Positions 12,924-25,554 of a DNA stretch of 64,000 nucleotides are shown here, piece after piece. Source of the stretch: Margaritifera margaritifera (taxonomy: Eukaryota; Mollusca; Bivalvia; Unionida; Margaritiferidae). The number at the start of each line of letters is the position of its first letter. The first letter of the stretch is position 1. The notes under the pieces were generated by a model, which did not search any database, was not told the DNA's origin, and saw only the letters and a program-made list of their open reading frames with translations. The position numbers were made by a program, and so were the translations under genes. The stretch covers positions 31,001-95,000 of the forward strand of contig JAQPZY010000732.1 of assembly GCA_029931535.1 (NCBI GenBank), given 5' to 3'.

Positions 12924-13034
12924 CATTCTTAGAGCTAAACACATTCCAAAATATTATTAACATTCTTAGAGTTAAAAGCATTCCAAAAAGGTATATCCAT
13001 TCTTAGAGTTAAAAGCATTCCAAAAGCACTTGAT
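12924..13034. repeat. Second, unrelated 37-bp minisatellite, three copies
   Basis: Units start at 12,924, 12,961 and 12,998 with CATTCTTAGAG and contain ACATTCC or GCATTCC. The period is exactly 37 although the sequence is unlike the array 530 bp upstream. Confidence 0.93.
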
Positions 13035-15396
13035 ACATTCACAGGATTATTAAGACTGAAAGGTCTTGGATAAACATATTTAGAAAAAAAGCAACGAACA
13101 GGAACAAAAATAAAATATGTATCAAATGCATTCTGAAACGATAACAAAGCTCATATTAAGTCTTTGATAATTACAATGTTTCGATAATCGGATTATATTG
13201 CAAAATAACTATCAATACATTTTCTTATAATTGTTTCCCCGACTCTCCCGAGATACAGATTAAGTCTAAATGTCAATACAGAAGCTTTATTTTATGTAAA
13301 ACATGATATGCTACAAATATAAGTATAGAAGAACCTGTACTTGTATGCAACATGTAATGAACTATGAAAGAACATATGAGCCCAGGATAAATTATACAAC
13401 ATATACAAGCAAAGTCGGGAAATTCATTTGGACTAATTTGCGGAGGCCATGAGTAGCGGGAAGCAATTTTGTTCTTTACGGATGGGTCCGTTCTATTCAG
13501 ATACATAAAGTATATGGTAGCTACTTTTAATCAGGTCACTGAAACCGTATTAGTTCAAACCAAATACACAGCGCCATATCAAAATTGGCTGAGAAAGTAA
13601 AGCATCCAGTAAAACTTTGCTTTGTTTTGAGTCAAAGCATAGGCTACAATTTTGACGTAATGACAGCGTATAATCTTGACAATTGAATCCAACAATATCT
13701 TATCAATTTAGGTTCAATAAATTTTGAAACGGAATGTTGACCGTAAACTCATACTATATCTTACCGAAATTCAGCCTCATATCAAACTTAGTTTTATTCC
13801 AATAAGACTAAGCAGAATCAGTATGTAAAAACATAGGCAGGTCAATCAGGCAATTAAGGTCAAATTATGCATGAAATGATAACGTAGACTGCAGAAAATC
13901 AGTTTTATTGGACAGCCTATCTATATACAGCAGCACATAAAATTTACTTTAAATGCATTGGGAATAAAGAGATTTACTGTGTGAAAACAAAAGTGAGCCT
14001 TTAGGAATATTAAGGTACATGACAGAATCAAATCAGGATGTAGAATACCGATAATCAAAGTAATCCGAAATTTCATCAATATCGTGCAGTATATAGGATT
14101 TGATTGAAATCCAGCAGAGGTATTGTGAAACTGAGTTCACCAAGCACTTGGGAGTCATAAGACCGCCAGACTAAAACGTGAAACATTGACGACGGACCTC
14201 ATCAAAAAAATGTTCTTATATAAAACTGCCTACTAATTTATCTAAAACCCAGTAAATGAGTTATTGTGCGGAAACTGATGTGAGTGCCTCCAAACATCAG
14301 GCGAAATAACTCCACCAAATGAAGCAACATGAAATTATGTGGGATATTGGATTTGGACAATCGAATTTCGTGTACCCAGATACATATATTTCAAAATTGA
14401 ATATTATAATTTCAAGTTTTCACTTATTTGTATACTTGGATACTAAATATTTGAATCTCCATTATCTTAATTGTTCAAAAATGGAAATTGTAATCTTCAT
14501 TAATATTAACATTTACATATTTAACATTTGAATCTCAAATATCAAAATATTTTAAAATTGGACATTCCAATATCATAACTTCACGTATTTACATTCGTGG
14601 ATATCGGAAATTCGAATTCCATTGTTCAAATGTTTAGAAATTTGACAATTTATTTGGTCTCAAAATCTACGGTGTTCACAGAGAAAGATGAAAAACATTT
14701 TCATTCAACAAATACATGTGACTTCTGTGGGAGACAAATCGTCTTGTAGGTGGTGTGCGTTCAGCACACTGACAAGAAGTGTCTGGTACAATAACTGAAA
14801 ACAAAAATCTCCATGGCGAAGTGTTTGCACTCATGATGCGTGACAACAATATTGGCGCTCATAACGTTTGCTACTGCGAAGTGTACACACACAAGGTGCG
14901 TGACCACAATCACTGTCCATCAAGACATTGATTAAGGATGATCCATATAAAGAGGTAAAAATATTATCGAACAACGACGAGAAATACAAATTATTTAGTA
15001 AGGATTTAATAATTGATATCTTCATTAAAGAAGGAAAAGCAATAACAGTTAAATGGGCAATTATGTTTGTAGATTAATGGGAAAGTCAATATAAAAAATT
15101 AAGTTATGAAAAATTTAGAGACACTGAAACAGTTTACAAATATGCAGTTTGAATATTTGAGGAAAGACATTTACCTAAACAAATACATGGATAGCTTTGA
15201 AAGCCGAAACGAATGAGTTATATCACAAATATAAAATATTTTACTCATCACTTAACGATTCAAACATATGACAATTACCTCTATGTTGAGGATGTCATAG
15301 AAAAGTTCTGCATGAAAACACTTGGAGCTCTTCATAACTATTATGTAAAGAAATATGCATAGATACTCTATGTCATTTTTTAAAATAGGAATATTG

Positions 15397-16373
15397 GAAT
15401 GTCTGTATTACAATTATAAACTAGACTCTGCTCACTATTATAATGCTCCCAGATTATTACATGATGTAAGTTTAAAGATATCAGGAGTAGAATTATAACT
15501 GTTGACAGATTATGATATGTTACTGATTACTGACAGTGGAATAAGAAATGGAATCAGAATGATACCACATAGATACGCTGAAGAAAATTACGAATACTAT
15601 TTGGACAAAGATGGTCAGATGAAAAATGATGGTGAGAACGAAGGTTAAGGTTAAGATGATTCATTCTGTCTCTAGATTGCTTAAAGCCTCTACTTATGGG
15701 CCATGAGTCAATATGTACCGGTAACAACTTTAGATGGGCTACTGATGAACAAATTAAAGTGATCGAAAAACGTTTATTCACTTAACCTGATGACTATGAT
15801 ACTAGTTACATTTTATGAGGGGATTTAGAGATTCTATTACTTTTTCATGACTATTCTAAGTACTACCTGTTTGCTCAAAAGAAATTATTTCCAGATGAAA
15901 ATGTTTTATCTCCCTTGTAAAAGAAGTTAATTGATGATTACAAGGGCACAAAACAAGCAGTACCAACATGTATATTGACATTTTTTTAAAAACAAAGAGA
16001 AATATATCAAGCTGACAAATATATAGGGTTGCCATGAATAATGACTGACACTGATTCGTTGTGTATTCATGTTGAGACAGAAAACGTTTACAATAACTGA
16101 AAGATAACATCAAATTCTATTACACTAGTAACTATCCCAAGGACAACATGTTTGGTATCCCACAAATGAATAAGAAAGTTCTTGGACATTTCAAAGATTT
16201 GTTGAACGGTGTTGCAATGAGGAAAAGAAGTTTCCAAATGAATAAAACACGTGTTCAAATAAAATGCCTATTTAATCACAAGGTAACTTACAAGCAAATA
16301 AATGTATTCAAGTCGTACAGTCATTAGATGTATAAGATCAGAATGAAAAAGGCAGTCTGGTTAAAGTTTGTTT
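15397..16373 (+). pseudogene. Protein-primed DNA polymerase B (DNA_pol_B_2 type), degraded
   Basis: Recognisable blocks in order: LDSAHYYNAPRLLHDVSLKI and LLTDYDMLL around 15,418-15,530, a family-typical pre-palm segment; GIRNGIRMIPHRYAE (15,540-15,585); LYLWAMSQYVPV (about 15,690-15,725), part of the motif A neighbourhood; NFRWATDEQIKVIEK; DYSKYYLFAQKKLFPDENV (15,850-15,905); motif C as TDTDSL at about 16,042-16,060; YPKDNMFGIP and KKVLGHFKDLLNG (16,130-16,215); and KCLFNHKVTYKQINVFKSYS near 16,263-16,325. Motif C keeps both aspartates. The K-x-x-x-N-S-x-x-G block normally between them is missing, so there is an internal deletion. Several stops and frame changes make it inactive. It is clearly a different lineage from the Polinton PolB at 34.4 kb. 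Confidence 0.85.
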
Positions 16374-18079
16374 CTTTTATTTTGTTTCAAAGTATCTACA
16401 ATTTCTACTTTCAATTCGTAAAATGATTTTCTTCAAACACAATTTCCATTGCTATTTTTGCCCAGTAGAAGATCATTAAAACTTAAAATTTTCGCGTAGA
16501 GCCTTTATTACAAGTTATACTTTTGTATAATCAGCCATACTGATATTTTAAAAAGTCTGCCATTAAAAACTAGTTTGGTTAGTTTAGTTGTTTTCTTTTT
16601 ACATCATCTAAATTGCCACCGTCACCAGTTATGAGAAAGTATTTGTACCTTGATAGACATTAACCAGTACCTCTGACCCGTTATGTAATTTACCCTTATG
16701 AATGGATCGTTATCACCTTTTCATCCTCGAGTAATTGCTTTCTATTGTAAGTCTTGTTGTACAGAAAAGTTGTACAGATGGACAGAGAATGACGACATAG
16801 TCAAAAAGTTCTTGTCTTAAGTCTCTATCGATTCAGTCCAAAAATAGTCTGTACACAATCAGTTACTTCACAGAGTGATCATATTCACAGACTCTTTAAA
16901 ATATATTTAAACATATCCAAAACATAATTGAATTTAGATGATTGTTTGTACCGTTTACATAAGGATCTTAAACAAAAACAATATTTTATGAGCACCTAGA
17001 TTTCCTTTTCTATCGATTTGCTGGTGGAAACTTTCTTGAATGGTAACCACTACAATGTAATCTGTTGTCATGTCTACTTCTCAAATTAATCCAGATACAA
17101 TTTTTATCAGCTTGAAAAGTATTAACACTTACATTACTAATTTATGTCAGTTTTTAATGTTCATCAAAGAAATACTTTGTGGCTTCTGCAAAGTGTTGTC
17201 TAAACTGAAAACCCAGGGAATAAATCATGTTTGGCAAGCCTTCTTTAGCAAGTGAGTTGTTTTCTATTGCTGAATTTTCACTTCTTTTGCAACGTATCAT
17301 AACATCCATCAAGCGCGTTCTTGGAGAATCAAGCGTAATGTGCGTTAAAGTTATATTGGCTGTTATGTCGATAATTCTCTCTCACATAATGTGGTGATAA
17401 AAGACAGCAATCCCATATTTTGTACTTTCCATTAACTGATTGTACAATTAATTCAGAAGTAATCGTATCGTACTGGATACAATTTTATTTTCCAGTTCAT
17501 AGTCTTAGTTACCAACTTCTACCACTTCAGAGGCTTTTGCAATTGTTAAGTGAAATCTGAAATCCGGTGGAAGAGTGTATTGATATAATCAACAACAATA
17601 TGTTATTATCTGAAAGTCTAATGGTATTCTAAACCTTTTTTTATACACTGGGAAATGTACATCTTCAATACCAGTGTATAGAACATTACCTGCCCCTGGT
17701 TGTAACTTTCTCAATTTATTATTCATAATGCATTTTGAATTCTATTTGTCCTAACCAAAACAGGTAACCACAAATCTTTGTATATCAAAAGATGTTGAAG
17801 TCATTCACAAAGATTCTGCCCAAATTGTTAACCAATGAAATATTAGCATCTCATTGTACCTTCCTATCATACGAGACGAAATAACTACAATGTACAATCA
17901 ATATATTTTGGCTTTGCTTTGGAATTGTGGTCTGTAACGTTTGAGCAGGCTTAATGTTGCTCAATGTGTATGTGAAAAAATGATGTATTGAAAAGAGGTA
18001 TATAACTCGTTGCGGTATCTTTTCTTTCCTGTTAGGAGTTATGTATTTACCGGGCACTTACATCTGTACTATTTATTAC
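16374..18079. other. AT-rich stretch inside the PolB element
   Basis: About 1.7 kb with short open stretches on both strands, none recognised. It is probably decayed coding sequence of the same element, judged only by position. Confidence 0.4.
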
Positions 18080-18490
18080 TTACATAAAGTTGTAAGCAAA
18101 ATGAACACTAACACCCATTACAAGTGCGATAACTCTGTATTCGTATTTTACTTGATTAATAGATGTTTGGTAGAAATCATTCAGCTTTGGCTGTCTAGGT
18201 CTGATTTTCTGGTGAGCAGATGTGCCAGGGTGAGTAGATGCACATGGAGCAAAAGCATGATCCAGATTGTTTAAAGTCTCAGTCACCAAACCTTGTTCTC
18301 TCAATCTTTCATTCAAGTAATCTAATGTTTTTAATCTATTTTCATTGACCTCTGTCGTTTTCCTCTGCAATTATTCAATGGCTTTGTCATAATTTCCACT
18401 AGGGTCAAATAATTTGAACAGATAACTGCTTTTTGTAAATGCTAGACCGTTAGCTATTACTTCTGCAACCATATCTGCTACTGTAGCCAT
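18080..18490 (-). pseudogene. Small coiled-coil protein with C-terminal hydrophobic tail, one stop
   Basis: A 137-codon frame starting MATVADMVAEVIANGLAF has a single in-frame TAA near 18,373. After the stop it continues TTEVNENRLKTLDYLNERLR (charged helix) and ends RPRQPKLNDFYQTSINQ followed by a hydrophobic segment, VIALVMGVSVHFAYNF. Acidic/basic helix, then a PKLNDFY motif, then a membrane-like tail suggests a small virion or membrane-associated protein of the element. I do not recognise a named family. Confidence 0.5.
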
Positions 18491-18684
18491 TTCACTTTTT
18501 AAGATTTATTATTTTCTGATTTGAAAGACATATTGCTTTAAAGCATCCATTGTGTTTAACTTGTATTCAACAAAGCGTAATAGAGTATAGTTCAATCCAT
18601 AGCCGTATACTAATGTCAGAATTGTAGTTTCAGACTTGAAAATGCTCAACAACCTCCTTTTTTTTATCCCCTTGGTATTCAAAA

Positions 18685-19400
18685 TTAAAAACCAAATCGG
18701 GATAATGGTATTTCGTTAACAACTGAAGTCTTATCTCTTAAATTAAAACGTAATTTAATGTCATCTATGTTCTCCAGACTTGGTACAGTTAGAAAATCGC
18801 AAAGAAATATACATGCTATTAGTTTGGTTTTCTCCTCAAATTCTTTGTTGTTATCAGCTGCTTTATTTTTAAATTCATGCATTATAACCTCTAATGCAAG
18901 ACGTTAATACCCTTTTCCATGTTCAGTTCAGTTTTGAATGGTTCAATGCTTTCATTTATTTCGGTTTTAACTCTATGAATGCTACAGCTAAATTGAAGAG
19001 TGTTTCTATCTACTTCAGTTTTGATTGAATGTCTCTGATGTAACCTCGTTTCAAATCAGTGAAATATATTTTCCCCATGTATCTATATCTATGTTTATCC
19101 TCTACTCTCTTGGCTAAACTTATTGTGCAACTCAGTTACTATCAGTTTGGAATGTTTGTAAGGCACTAAACAAGGTTCAGAATATCTGTGTGAATAATTC
19201 TTGTCCATCTAAAGTCTTTTCTCTGTTCTCATCTATCTATTTTTGTAGATCTGAAATTTTGTTAGCCCTTTCATTGCCTCCATGTTCAATAGCAGTTAAT
19301 TTATTGTCGACTTGTTCCCTTCGCGTCTTAACAGCTTTCAAATTAATATCCGTCAACATCTTACGTATTTGATTATCAACTAGTTTTGTACAAACTTTAT
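18685..19400 (-). pseudogene. Coiled-coil-rich coding remnant
   Basis: The minus strand shows LTDINLKAVKTRREQVDNKL (about 19,290-19,355), then ENREKTLDGQELFTQIF with stops between. It continues after frame breaks into HEFKNKAADNNKEFEEKTKL (18,880-18,820) and ENIDDIKLRFNLRDKTSVVN. Heptad-like charged repeats are visible but there is no catalytic motif. It is probably one or two broken genes of the PolB element. Confidence 0.4.
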
Positions 19401-20529
19401 ATTATCTGCATCAACTATTTCTACCGAATCTGCCAGTAATACAGTTATTGTTGAGTCTTAAATAATTGTATTTTTCTAACACCTCTATAGTTTTCAGTCA
19501 CTCTGATCATATCATTTTTTTTTTCTCCTTAATATTTTGCAACCTGAAATTATGACCTTTGTGGGACAAAGTCCTATTTGTGCTGTACCAGAGATACAGC
19601 ATTGTTACATATTGTAGTGTTTTTATTCAGTTTGTGTATGTTGTGTCATGAACGTGTGTCGGACACTCCCGTTTCTGTGTGCTGAATGCACACTCTGAAC
19701 ACAATGCACAAACTGACCTCATGTCCGCAGTTTTAGATGATCCGTCGTCTTAGGCTGTATTGTTGTATTTTTAAAAAAATTGGCTTCTTTTTAAAAATGA
19801 AATGCAACTATAAACTATCAACTTTCCTTTGGTCCAGAGATACTAATATACTGTGCTTTGAAAATATCGCACAGAAGGTGTAAACACTCTGCTTTGCAGA
19901 TGGCACGCTATTTATTGAGTAATAATTTTGTTAGTTAAAGATCCATTTGCTATCAGGTCGTCAGTTGTGAATTGTCTAAAAGATGTTTTTCGTTTCAGTC
20001 GATATTTGTCTGCAGGTAAACGCAAATCTATTTATTAGTCAAACATGTTAAATGATTAGGCAATGTGTATTTGATTACGCCTTTGGAACACATTCCGTTA
20101 GCATGATTTTCCATTTGCCCCTGCAGTATTAATAATTATTGTCTGGTAAAAGTCCATGTGCTGTTAGGTAGTCAACTGTGAGCTAAGTGAAAATGGAATA
20201 ATTCGTTTTGCAATATGTTCAGTATCAGTATTTGATGGTGTATCTATTTACTTCTTAACCAACTTCTTCAAAAGCATGATGTAAGCGACTGTTAGAGCAG
20301 CTTTAACTGCTGCATGGTAAACATAGTGGATAAAGATCTTTGTTTCACTTAACATTTGTCTGTAGGTATATGCTATTTAATATCTGAAAGTTAAAGTATT
20401 TCTGGTTATGTAATACATGTAGACACAGTCGTTTTATGCTCTTTAATATTGTTGATTTTCATGGTGTGTAACGATTTGTTTTGTACATTTTTTGTTATCT
20501 CGTCAGCTTCAAAACAGAAACAAATTTAG

Positions 20530-20845
20530 TTTTTGATCAAATAACCAAGATACAGCTATTCAAAATAGTTCTTGTCTGAATACAGCCATTAAAAATAGTT
20601 CTGGTCTGAATGTCGAAAACTGAATGAAATCCAATTTGTATTATTTCTTTCATCTCGTGAAGTACTATTCTTCGACGTTTTAGACTCTTTTTCTTCTTTG
20701 AATCTTTCAGCTTTGGCTTTTTAAAATTCTTGTGAACGTTTTCCAAGTTGTCTGCCAAAACCACCACTATGCGGATCTTTTGACTTTTGGCAAGTTATCT
20801 TTTTAGGTTTCAGGTTTGTTGCTAAACGTCGATTCATTTTGTTTT
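20530..20845 (-). pseudogene. Lysine-rich coding remnant
   Basis: One frame reads HSGGFGRQLGKRSQEF followed by a stop and KAKAERFKEEKESKTSK; an overlapping frame gives KKPKLKDSKKKKSLKRRR. It is strongly basic, as in small core-type proteins of protein-primed elements, but no family could be assigned. The end has a short TAxxCAGCCATTxAAAATAG duplication (20,553-20,600). Confidence 0.35.
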
Positions 20846-22139
20846 CTTTCCTTATTCACCTTCTATTTAATTGCAGTGAAATTTGGAAGGTTGGATCAAC
20901 ATTAATTTTAATCAGAACAAAGATATTGTACGCTCACATTTAATTGTTTGTTGATTGATCTCTCTTTGTTTTCATTTTCTCCAGAGTTATACGACTATAA
21001 TATCATTTATTTTGCACACTCTTTAAATCTCTGGCATTTTCCATTTCGATTTTCCATTTCCTCTGTAAGTTTGTGTCTGTTCAGTTCGAAACACGCTCCA
21101 TTTTGTGTCTCAAATATTGCTTGTACCATAGTTTCTGTAGTTAATTTTTAAATACTGCTAAATCTCAAATGAAAGTTCTGAAATAATTAATCTTCACATT
21201 CTGTATATATATACGCCCTTAAAGATATATTGTATTTTAATTCATCCATGTGGTGTCAAAACTCCTCCCATATCAACTAACTTGATTACTTTTATGGTAA
21301 TTCTTTGTGACTCTAGATTATTGCACACACAGTAGACATTTTATCCTGGAGAAATGCATAGTTGATTGTGTATCTCTACGATTGCCATACACTTTTTGAA
21401 TAGAAATTTAAAAGAAGTTTAAATGTCCAAATGATTCCATCAACATTTATGTGATTGAATTACCCCTCTTTTTTTCTTCAAAATCTTGTAGACTAGCTTG
21501 TAGTCTGTTACATCGTATGTGTTTTTCAGTTATTCTGGGCGGTAGTTACACTCAATCTCATTTTTTAAAATGTTGTCTCTTTTTATTTCTACTGTGATGT
21601 GTTTTATTATCCTGCTAGGATATTAAGTACATTGTAATCGTCCTATTCACGTTTTTCATGTGCAAAATTATTTTGTTTAATGGTGAAGGTTTTGCATGTA
21701 CTTTCTTTTTCCCTTCATGTTCTAATGCCCCTTTTATCCACATCTGTCATATTCTAGAAACTCTTTAAAGATTTCTCTGAAGGCATCGTATATGTCATCT
21801 CCCTTTTTGTTTGTACTTTTTCAGCATAAGCATACTTTGAAAAGACATATGTCACTATTTAAATGCACTTGTATCTATTGTTTTTGTTTGTTTGTTTGTT
21901 TTTTTTTTAAAATATGCCTGCATGTTAAGAATGTCTGCTTGTCACTGGTCATCAATGTTACTTACCTTAACTCTTTTGCTGAGCAATCTTTCTCTCGCTT
22001 GCTTGTGTAATGTGTAAGTAGATTGCTCGATTAACCATTATTTTGAGTCAGCGTATTTCTTCTCTTTGTTCCGTCTAATTTGTCCTCCCCCGATTGATGG
22101 ATATTTGTGTAAGCAACTGAACTTTCAACATCGTAGTAA

Positions 22140-22600
22140 AGATGATTTAAATACTGTTCGTTTTCTTGCTCTGGAAATCTTATAAGTCGGTCATTTAAAA
22201 CGGAATAAAAAAGAAATTCATTTACGGTCTTTAGGTTTTATCAACAAGCCAAGAGGACGACCGTCTAAAATAAGTACTTTAATTTTCATGTATCTGCAAT
22301 GTTTCTTCAGTTCTTTCAAAAGGTATGAATGATTTCAGATTTGCCAAATTTAACAATTCCTGTGGCCAATCGAAAGCAGTTACTTAATATCGTGAGTCAT
22401 CATATGTTATTTTAAGTCTAACTTTGTTCTCCATAAATTCTGTCTCTGTTTTTGTTGGATCGCTGTAGAATGACCTTGTAAAATTTACGAGATATTCAAG
22501 TTGTACTGCTAATTTAACCGAATACAAATTTGTGCATTTAAACACATCAATTGCGTAATTTATTCCGTCTTCATGCTGTACTATTTTAACCATGTTGGTA
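22140..22600 (-). pseudogene. Unrecognised coding remnant of the PolB element
   Basis: The frame MVKIVQHEDGINYAIDVFKC (from 22,593) continues VQLEYLVNFTRSFYSDPTKT and EFMENKVRLKITYDDSRY. It then has a stop at 22,384-22,386 and continues in the same frame with FDWPQELLNLANLKSFIPFE. Amino-acid composition is protein-like and longer than chance in this AT-rich context. No motif identifies it. Confidence 0.4.
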
Positions 22601-25304
22601 TCAGGGTGGGTTGATATTGTCTACCTCAAATGTTATCATCATTAAATGTAAGATGTAAATCAGCATCTTTTCTGAAGCATTGTAGTATATCTTTTTTGAT
22701 GTTTGAAATACCACCCCAAAAATCAACATTTTTATACTCTTTTTGTAACACAACCAGCTTTGACCACACTGGTATCCCATCTAAACTTGTAAACTAATAC
22801 ACATGATTTCTTGATACCTACATTGTTGCTTTCATGTTATTCTCGTGTCTGAGGCTGTCTGTCTGCGCTCCACCAGTGGTCTAGTGATTTTCAAGATTGA
22901 TTTTTAATGTTCTCGTATCCCAACACGAGAACAAATAAAACGCAAACACTGTTTAAACCGATATAAACTAAAAATTGTACTAAAGTCAGAAATATCTGTA
23001 TATTGGATATTTGAATGTCCAATATTCAAATATGTGGAAGCAAGAAATTTGAATTTCAAATTTCCAATATTTGGATATTGGGCATATTCGATATTTTTTG
23101 TCCAGAATCCAGTATCCCATTAACTTTATGTTGCTGCTACATGATGACATACGACTCTGCCGACATAACTTGCTTGAAATATAATAATTAAACAGTTAGT
23201 CTGTGAAAAGACAAGGTACTGCATCCGGAAATCAGGGACCATAGCATGGTCAAATGGCAATAAAATGCTGACATTTAGACTAACTAAGGAGGTTGTATAT
23301 ATTAATCTGTTTCTCAAATCTGGTTGAAATGTAGAATAATAAACATAGTTATTGTGCGGCTATGAAAGCGGATGATTTAGAGAATCAGGGACAATAACTC
23401 CATCAAATGATGCCATAGAACGATGACAGTGGCACTTGTACAAGATATTGTCAATGTAGAGCTGCACCCGATCTCATTTGGTTGAAATCCAAATATGAAA
23501 ATATTTATTGTGTGGAAAGAAACAAAAGTGTGATCCGAAAGAATGCTGAAAATGAAACTTTTACGGGACATCACCAATGAAAGCCTGTTTACTAAATCCC
23601 TGCGATGTCTTTGATTATGATGTGGACTTAACTTAGAATCAGTCAAGAATGAATTTTATATAGGTTTTTTTCACTTTGAAAATATTGGTGCAGGCAATCT
23701 AATGTTTTCCGACAGTAATTTTCATGTAAACTGCACAGGTCGCGCAGCACTCTACAACTTGTACGTTTTCTCTCGCACATCATACGGGATTATGGCATGG
23801 AAAATATAGAGCACCGATCGGTCACTTTGACCTGCGCGTAGTCAACATTAGTTAGTTTAATATGAATCCCTTTCCATCTCCTTATGCAAAACAGGAGAGA
23901 AACATGTATTTATCGAACACAGCCATAAATAATTTGAGGTCGTATGACATCAATAGCAACGTCAAAAATGATGTAACAATCACAGCAAATCAAACTTGGG
24001 ATCATATTTTCATAACCATATTTTTATAGACAATCAAAAGGTTTCAGGTAATTTGCTTCTCTTTGTATTGAAAAAACTGTGGAGATCGGGATACCGATTC
24101 GTGGTAAACACTGTAGTAAATATGTCAGGCGCAGTTGGAGACGTTTTTATTTGTTTATTGCGTACCTTATCCGGGTATCGTTGATACGAATAGTAAATGG
24201 AATAGAATAAAATGAAAAAAAGCAAAACATACGCCAGGCTTCGACTTAAACATACGTATTTGTCTTTAAAGTGATAATCGAATCGAGACCACAAACATAG
24301 TCCGCCTAAAGTTATAAATGAAAAATCTAACTACATATCTATAAGCTACTAACACGACAGAAAGTTAGTATATGCCTATATGAACACGAGTTCAGGGGTC
24401 TGTTTATGTTAAAGTAGGTTTATGCCTATATAAACACGATACTCTGTTTTAGCGCTCTGACCAAAAGAGTCTGTTTCAAACAAAAATTAATCAAGCAAAA
24501 CATAGTCATGTTCACAGTGGGGAATGCTAAAGTAGGAAGAAAGATGGCGATCTTGCGCCATCTTGCCACATCTTGTTTGAGTGCATGAACTACGGCTAAA
24601 TATTGTGGCCTCCTTTATACACCAGCTTTCTTCTGTTCAGCCTGCTGGTAAACCTCAGTTACATTTTGGATGGAATAAAGACTTCGCACGACCAAAATTC
24701 ACAGTCGCCAAATTGGCCGATCAATGCCTAAAGTAAACGCGTTCCTGGTTAAAGTACCTCCAAAACCATGGCCCAGCTGACGCGCGAGGGCGGAAGTGGT
24801 TAGGTTATTCAAAGTACACCACATGAGCTCTCAGCCATTGGTTGAGCATGAAGCTTGCGTGATATAGTGAAGTCCAAACTAATTTGTAAATACTAAAAAA
24901 AAAGTTCGATCAATGTAAATAAAACAATATTTTGCTTGTTTAACATATTAGAATAGATAGAATAACTCGGAAAATGTACATGTATCAGTGGGAATATTAC
25001 CTGTTTTTGATGTTGCAACTTTTCACAAAATCATTATTCCTCTGCGAATATGAAAAAGTATGATATGTACGAGTTTTTATTTATTGAGTCATTGTTTCCA
25101 AAATAAAAGACTATGTTCAGATAAAATAGATTGATTATAACCCGTTTTAAAAAATGAATTAAGGCAAGAGGAAAAATCGCACTTATTTCCAACAATCATC
25201 TGGAAATGTTGTTTTGAGTGCCAACTCAATAATACTATGCCAAATTTTTTCCTCTTATTAATACTCAGACTTTTTGTTGACTTTAAGAAAACTATTATAC
25301 TCAC
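22601..25304. other. Intron 1, distal 2.7 kb: dispersed repeat and nothing else
   Basis: The 22,980-23,110 region is full of partly palindromic TTGGATATTTG/CCAATATTC motifs. The block at 23,340-23,540 contains TTATTGTGCGG and AATAACTCCATCAAATGA, also present in the same orientation at about 14,255-14,320. These look like copies of one dispersed repeat rather than terminal inverted repeats. No exon was seen. Confidence 0.55.
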
Positions 25305-25554
25305 CAGATGCGTTGGTTGAACTGCAGATTTTTCCGTAAGATCGCTCCAGTTTAACCAAGGCATAACTTGAATTAAGGATGTCGTTGTTGACCTTCTGAA
25401 AAGCCAGCTCGATGGCGGGGCCCACTCTCTCAATGTCATAAGGAGAGCCCAGTCCACTGATGATTGAAACTCCGACTTTGAATTCCACGACTGATTTGCA
25501 GTTACACTTATTCCATGCAAGAGTGAGGAAAAATAGTAAGTAATACATAGTCAC
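25305..25554 (-). CDS. Receptor guanylate cyclase exon 1 (signal peptide and start of ectodomain)
   Basis: This exon encodes residues 1-84. It opens with MTMYYLLFFLTLAW, a hydrophobic signal peptide, followed by FKVGVSIISGLGSPYDIERV and GPAIELAFQKVN, the first strand and helix of the ANF-receptor ligand-binding fold. Two start codons, at 25554 and 25548, are possible; the first was chosen, and both leave a usable signal peptide. N-glycosylation sequons NSS and NAS are visible. The exon ends in phase 1 at a GGTGAG donor (25304-25303), and exon 2 supplies the two bases that complete the glycine codon. A family member would be secreted to the membrane with this part outside the cell. The promoter and any upstream UTR exon could not be identified. 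Confidence 0.85.

Larger units (their letters stand above)
8525..14929. other. Intron 1, proximal 6.4 kb: minisatellites and dispersed repeats
   Basis: No gene was recognised. The stretch contains a 28-29-bp triplet (9,114-9,200), a poly-G-flanked dispersed repeat end (about 10,370-10,500), two copies of a diverged repeat sharing GAATTCAC and GGGGTACCAATTT (about 10,945-11,070 and 11,636-11,760), and two separate 37-bp minisatellites (12,249-12,396 and 12,924-13,034). From 13.5 to 14.6 kb there is AT-rich repeat with many GGATATTTGAAT-like motifs. Confidence 0.65.
14930..22600. mobile_element. Decayed virus-like element with protein-primed DNA polymerase B
   Basis: A polymerase remnant on the plus strand (15.4-16.4 kb) faces several small coding-like remnants on the minus strand (18.08-18.49, 18.69-19.4, 20.5-20.8 and 22.1-22.6 kb). 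This is a convergent layout inside intron 1. Linear protein-primed elements of the Polinton, adintovirus or linear-plasmid kind carry such a polymerase. No integrase, ATPase or capsid could be recognised, and no terminal inverted repeat was found, so the class and ends are uncertain. Everything is broken by stops and frameshifts. Confidence 0.55.
8525..25304 (-). other. Intron 1 of the receptor guanylate cyclase, about 16.8 kb
   Basis: Bounded by a GT donor at 25304-25303 and an AG acceptor at 8526-8525. It holds minisatellites at 9.1, 12.2 and 12.9 kb, two copies of a diverged repeat at 10.9 and 11.6 kb, the PolB-bearing element at about 14.9-22.6 kb, and dispersed repeats at 14.1-14.65 and 22.9-23.65 kb. 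No further exon of the receptor was recognised in it. Confidence 0.8.

Noticed and set aside
13870..23650. Possible terminal inverted repeats of the intron PolB element
   Set aside because: The matching blocks at 14.25-14.32 and 23.35-23.41 kb are in the same orientation, so they look like dispersed-repeat copies rather than ends of the element.
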